Part shown: positions 60,804-64,000 of the stretch, in pieces
How the letters are laid out: each line of letters begins with the position of its first letter
How positions within the stretch are numbered: the first letter of the stretch is position 1
Source of the DNA: Rikenellaceae bacterium
Lineage (GTDB): Bacteria; Bacteroidota; Bacteroidia; Bacteroidales; Rikenellaceae
Direction of reading: 5' to 3'
DNA: 64,000 bases
Assembly: GCA_015059715.1 (NCBI GenBank)
Contig: SUZV01000014.1
Coordinates: 1-64,000 of the forward strand
Notes under the pieces: generated by a model
The model's input: only the letters and a program-made list of their open reading frames with translations
Told to the model about the DNA's origin: nothing
Database searches by the model: none
Made by a program: the position numbers and the translations under genes

Positions 60804-61644
60804 GAGTATAGACCTTCGTGATAGCCACGTTATGGCTATCATCAACCTCACGCCCGACTCGTTCTACGCTAAGAGTCGCAACGAGGACCTTGAGTCGGCG
60901 CGTTCTGCAATAGATAGGGCCGTAGCCGAGGGTGCTACCATTGTCGACATAGGTGGCTACTCATCGCGCCCAGGTGCTGCGGAGGTGTCGGTTGACGAGG
61001 AGTGGCGACGTGTGAGGATGGGGTTGGAGGCGGTATGCTCGATGGATGAGGGTGTTGTGGTCTCTATTGACACATTTCGCTCGGAGATAGTGCGCCGTGC
61101 TGTCGAGGAGTTTGGCGATGTTATAGTTAACGACATCTCGGCAGGCGAGCTTGATGCCGATATGGCCGCTACGGTGGCACGCTTGGACCTCTGCTATATC
61201 GCTATGCACATGCGCGGCACGCCACAGACAATGCAGCAGATGACCAAGTATGAGGGTGGCGTTGTAGGCGAGGTGGTAGGCTATTTTAGGCGTAGGGTAG
61301 AAGAGCTTCAGGAGGCAGGTATTGCCCCTGAGAGGATAATCCTCGACCCTGGCTTTGGCTTTGCCAAGAGTACGGAGCAGAACTTTGAGCTGTTGCGAGG
61401 TTTGGATAATATTCGAGCTTTGGGCTATCCTATACTTGTTGGACTGTCGCGTAAATCGATGATATATCGCAGCTTGGGTATTTCGGCCGAGGAGTCGTTG
61501 CCTGGCTCTTTGGCTCTTGCGTGGCAGACGCTACAGGGGGGTAATGCCATACTTAGGGTCCACGATGTTGGGGCTACGCAACAGGTGGTGCGCCTATCGA
61601 ACATATATAGAACATCTATAATTGCAGATGATAAAGCTTTGTAA
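60787..61644 (+). CDS. folP: Dihydropteroate synthase
   Basis: Joins p-aminobenzoate to the pterin precursor in folate synthesis; target of sulfonamides. The 285-aa TIM-barrel protein has VMAIINLTPDSFYAKSR, GATIVDIGGYSSRPGA, VVSIDTFRSEIVRRA, YIAMHMRGTPQTM and LDPGFGFAKS, matching the family. The ATG at 60787 is preferred to TTG 60757. It begins inside the end of coaE and overlaps lolD by 17 nt. Confidence 0.96.
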   Translation: MILAPKSIDLRDSHVMAIINLTPDSFYAKSRNEDLESARSAIDRAVAEGATIVDIGGYSSRPGAAEVSVDEEWRRVRMGLEAVCSMDEGVVVSIDTFRSEIVRRAVEEFGDVIVNDISAGELDADMAATVARLDLCYIAMHMRGTPQTMQQMTKYEGGVVGEVVGYFRRRVEELQEAGIAPERIILDPGFGFAKSTEQNFELLRGLDNIRALGYPILVGLSRKSMIYRSLGISAEESLPGSLALAWQTLQGGNAILRVHDVGATQQVVRLSNIYRTSIIADDKAL

Positions 61645-62281
61645 TATAAGGAAGAGTTTTGGTGACCTTGAGGTGCTTCATGGCGTGTCGTTAGAGGTGT
61701 CACAGGGCGAGATAGTATCTTTGGTTGGTGCAAGTGGAGCGGGTAAGAGTACGCTGTTGCAGATTGCAGGCTCGCTTATGCGTCCCGATAGTGGTGATGT
61801 TGTCGTCGATGGTGTCTCGTTATCGGGACTAAGTGATGGTGCGCTCTCGGAGTTTAGAAATAGACGTATAGGCTTTATCTTTCAGGCTTACCATCTTCTG
61901 GCCGAGTTTACAGCCGTAGAGAATGTTATGATGCCTATGCTTATTGGAGGTGTAGGACGCGGAGAGGCCGAGCGACGTGCCACAGAGCTTCTCGATATGG
62001 TGGCTATGTCGCACCGCAGGGGGCATAAACCCTCGGCACTCTCGGGTGGCGAGCAGCAGCGTGTGGCCATTGCTCGTGCCTTGGCCAACAACCCTGCCAT
62101 AGTCCTTGCGGATGAGCCTACGGGTAACCTCGATACGCACACACGCGACGAGATACAGAACCTCTTCTTTGAACTTCGTGAGCGAACAGGGCAGACACTC
62201 CTTATCGTCACCCACGATGAGGCATTGTCGCTGCGCTCGGACCGAAAAGTAGTTATGCAGGATGGAACAATTGTACGATAA
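61628..62281 (+). CDS. ABC transporter ATP-binding protein, LolD/MacB type
   Basis: A 217-aa ATPase. Walker A GASGAGKST, Q-loop FIFQAYHLLAEFTAVENVMMPML (the LolD/MacB family segment), ABC signature LSGGEQQRVAIARAL, Walker B IVLADEPTGNLD and H-loop THDE are all intact. The family energises lipoprotein release (with LolC/LolE) or macrolide and peptide export; the matching permease is not in the window. ATG 61628 is preferred to TTG 61622. It overlaps folP at the front and the TIGR02757 gene at the end. Confidence 0.88.
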   Translation: MIKLCNIRKSFGDLEVLHGVSLEVSQGEIVSLVGASGAGKSTLLQIAGSLMRPDSGDVVVDGVSLSGLSDGALSEFRNRRIGFIFQAYHLLAEFTAVENVMMPMLIGGVGRGEAERRATELLDMVAMSHRRGHKPSALSGGEQQRVAIARALANNPAIVLADEPTGNLDTHTRDEIQNLFFELRERTGQTLLIVTHDEALSLRSDRKVVMQDGTIVR

Positions 62282-63065
62282 GGGTGATATTTGTAACCTT
62301 GAGAGAGAGGAGCTTCGTGACCTCTTAGAGTCGCTTCACGACAGGTTTAACTGCGAGGATTTCATCGAGGCCGACCCTATTAGTGTGCCCCACTCGTTCA
62401 GTGGTGCTGAGGATAGGGAGGTGGCGGGTCTTTTGGCTGCGACAATCGCTTGGGGCAACCGCAAGGCGATAGTCAAGAGTGCGCACCGTATGATGCGATA
62501 TATGGATAACGCCCCCTACGACTTTGTTGTTAATGCCTCGGAGCGAGAACTTGCCACGCTTCAGAGTTATGTGCATCGCACCTTTAATGGTGAGGATTTT
62601 AAGGACTTTGTGCGCGGTATGCGCCATATAATCACTCACTGGGGTAGCCTTGGCGGTTACTTTGAGAGTCATTACGATAAGATGCGCGATATGCGTAGCG
62701 TGTTGTCGGCCTTCAGGCGCGATTTCCACGCGGCAGAGCATAACGCCCACTCCGAGAAGCACCTCTCGTCAATAGATAAGGGTGCGGCGTGCAAGCGTTT
62801 GTGTATGTACCTGCGATGGATGGTGCGATACGACAATCGTGGCGTGGACTTTGGCCTGTGGCGTAAGATACCTATGTCAGCCCTCTATATACCATTGGAT
62901 ATCCACACTGGGCGTATGGGCCGAGAGTTGGGTCTACTAAGGCGTAAGCAGAGTGATTGGAGGGCTGTCGAGGAGCTTACAAGTAGTCTGCGTTGCTTCA
63001 ATGCAGATGACCCTGTACGCTACGACTACTCACTGTTTGGCGTAGGTATTACTGGCCTACTATAG
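62262..63065 (+). CDS. TIGR02757 family protein (DUF2400)
   Basis: A 267-aa soluble protein matching the TIGR02757 family of unknown function. It has DREVAGLLAATIAWGNRKAIVKSAHRMMRYMD, KRLCMYLRWMVRYDNRGVDFGLW, and the C-terminal ALYIPLDIHTGRMGRELGLL segment with a repeated basic/aromatic pattern (helix-hairpin-helix-like fold suggested in the family). It starts within the end of lolD (20-nt overlap) and ends 17 nt before the methyltransferase, so it belongs to the same operon. The role is not known; a link to DNA or RNA is only a guess. Confidence 0.87.
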   Translation: MEQLYDKGDICNLEREELRDLLESLHDRFNCEDFIEADPISVPHSFSGAEDREVAGLLAATIAWGNRKAIVKSAHRMMRYMDNAPYDFVVNASERELATLQSYVHRTFNGEDFKDFVRGMRHIITHWGSLGGYFESHYDKMRDMRSVLSAFRRDFHAAEHNAHSEKHLSSIDKGAACKRLCMYLRWMVRYDNRGVDFGLWRKIPMSALYIPLDIHTGRMGRELGLLRRKQSDWRAVEELTSSLRCFNADDPVRYDYSLFGVGITGLL

Positions 63066-63082
63066 CGACATCGGTAGCTAAT

Positions 63083-63781
63083 ATGTTTCGTTTCAAGCAC
63101 TTTTCGATAGATGATAGCCTCTCGGCGATGAAGATAGGCACCGATGGTGTTCTGCTTGGTGCGTGGGCCGATGTCGTGGGGTGCGATACAATCCTCGATG
63201 CTGGCACAGGTACGGGACTTATAGCCTTGATGGCTGCACAGCGTAATGCCAAGGCGCATATTGTCGCTATCGACATAGTATCGGATGCAGCTACAGAGGC
63301 ACGTAGTAATGCAGATATGTCGCCTTGGAGCGAGCGTATAGAGGTTATGTGTTCCGACCTACGAGAGTTTAGCTATGGAGTCAAATTCGACCATATAATC
63401 TCCAATCCACCCTTTTTTAGCGATGCTGTGTTGCCGCCAAATGTGGCGCGTAGTGTAGCGCGACATACCACGACACTTAAGTTCGAGGATATAGTTGTAG
63501 CGGCAGAGCGGCTGTTGCGTGTCGGGGGTCGTCTTAGCCTTATACTCCCCGTAGAGTGTGGTCCAAGGATGCGTAGCGCGGCCTTTGGCCATCTGTGGCT
63601 AAGCCGCCAGACGGAGGTCATTACGCGCCAGGGCGAGCCTCCAAAGCGACTACTTATGGAGTTTACGTTGCAGGCTGAGCCTTTGATGCCGCGCTGCGAT
63701 GAACTCACGATACAGGATGAGAATGGGGCGTATATGATGAAATATCGCCAGATGACCGAAGAATTTTATCTAATGTTTTGA
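63083..63781 (+). CDS. tRNA1(Val) adenine-37 N6-methyltransferase family protein
   Basis: A 232-aa SAM-dependent methyltransferase of the YfiC/TrmN6 type. The N-terminal FKHFSIDDSLSAMKIGTDGVLLGAWADV is the family opening. Motif I is ILDAGTGTGLIALMAAQR. The catalytic NPPF motif (HIISNPPFFSDAV) marks N6-adenine methylation. The C-terminal part has GRLSLILPVE. In E. coli TrmN6 modifies A37 of tRNA1(Val). Last gene of the overlapping string; a new promoter follows. Confidence 0.9.
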   Translation: MFRFKHFSIDDSLSAMKIGTDGVLLGAWADVVGCDTILDAGTGTGLIALMAAQRNAKAHIVAIDIVSDAATEARSNADMSPWSERIEVMCSDLREFSYGVKFDHIISNPPFFSDAVLPPNVARSVARHTTTLKFEDIVVAAERLLRVGGRLSLILPVECGPRMRSAAFGHLWLSRQTEVITRQGEPPKRLLMEFTLQAEPLMPRCDELTIQDENGAYMMKYRQMTEEFYLMF

Positions 63782-63799
63782 TGGCTGTAAAATTATCAC

Positions 63800-63807
63800 T
63801 ATATTTG
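63800..63807 (+). promoter_or_regulatory. -7 box of the last, truncated gene
   Basis: TATATTTG then C, about 40 nt ahead of the start codon. No clear -33 TTTG at the expected distance. Confidence 0.55.
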
Positions 63808-63846
63808 CCATCGTTGATTAAACTATATTATAAGAGCGAAGAGTCT

Positions 63847-64000
63847 ATGAAGAGGATATTTAAGATATTTACATTGGTTGTAGCTATGGTGCTTGTCATC
63901 GATGCCTCGGCGCAGCAGGTTGTCAAGCAGCGTATAGGTGTATATCGAGAAGGTGGCGATGTTGTCATTTCCGAGGCTACGACAACGCTTGTCGTGGACC
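63847..64000 (+). CDS. Secreted protein, N-terminus only
   Basis: From ATG 63847 the frame reads a signal peptide (MKRIFKIFTLVVAMVLVIDA, cut after SAQ) and then about 28 residues with VGVYREGGDVVIS-like character (actually IGVYREGGDVV) before the window ends. The signal peptide is like that of the barrel protein at 44924. The family cannot be decided from this fragment. Confidence 0.75.
   Translation, partial: MKRIFKIFTLVVAMVLVIDASAQQVVKQRIGVYREGGDVVISEATTTLVVD

Overview
The window comes from a chromosome of the Bacteroidota, most likely order Bacteroidales and possibly an Alistipes/Rikenellaceae relative (inferred from gene content, not tested). Supporting signs are the Bacteroidetes promoter signature (TTTG, 19-21 nt, TAnnTTTG) ahead of many genes, almost no Shine-Dalgarno sequences, SPII lipoproteins with BACON, FN3-like and lipocalin-like domains, a fused SecDF, stand-alone DPP III and DPP IV peptidases, a GH29 fucosidase and a DUF4837 lipoprotein. 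Gene density is high, almost every gene is intact, and no transposase, integrase, phage, CRISPR or plasmid gene was seen.

Layout. 1-3.4 kb: start of rplU (minus), cysQ, a thioredoxin, and an OxyR-type regulator divergent from superoxide reductase. 3.5-6.4 kb: the rplM-rpsI-rpsB-tsf translation operon (minus). 6.7-9.8 kb: Na/Pi transporter, BI-1 and DUF486 membrane proteins. 10-19.2 kb: DPP III, then a minus-strand block of four lipoproteins built round a subtilisin-like protease. 19.7-27.3 kb: minus-strand housekeeping genes (galM, gltX, SIMPL protein, ychF, ClC, trpS). 27.5-34.5 kb: plus-strand oxyR, rsfS-ftsH-cdsA-psd, an AI-2E family permease and a small riboflavin kinase. 34.5-41.7 kb: ubiX, polysaccharide deacetylase, DUF4837, thiL, adk, TPM/LemA pair, glucosaminidase. 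41.8-51.8 kb: an unknown conserved protein, DPP IV, a small barrel protein, efp, a PagL-like protein, an AspT-like antiporter, htpG. 52-64 kb: lepA, tRNA-Gly with tandem tRNA-tail repeats, GH29 fucosidase, secDF, then an overlapping string ybbR-like, coaE, folP, lolD, TIGR02757, trmN6-like, and a truncated secreted protein.

Most genes are conventional; the unusual content is mainly between genes. (a) An 87-bp tandem array (five units) carrying two palindromes and a promoter -7 box lies ahead of the ybbR-coaE-folP string, with a related single copy at the start of cysQ. (b) Three families of foldback (inverted-repeat) elements sit mostly just after genes; three of them begin inside the stop codon of the upstream gene. 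One family keeps its hairpins by paired base changes. (c) The last 27 bases of tRNA-Gly(CCC) are repeated twice more in 111-112-bp tandem units. (d) The superoxide reductase and its divergent OxyR-like regulator share a perfect palindrome that supplies both -33 boxes. (e) Two lipoproteins on either side of the subtilase share a C-terminal lipocalin-like domain and the same R-F-L ending. These are the best candidates for undescribed biology here; no complete new multi-gene defence or biosynthetic system could be recognised.
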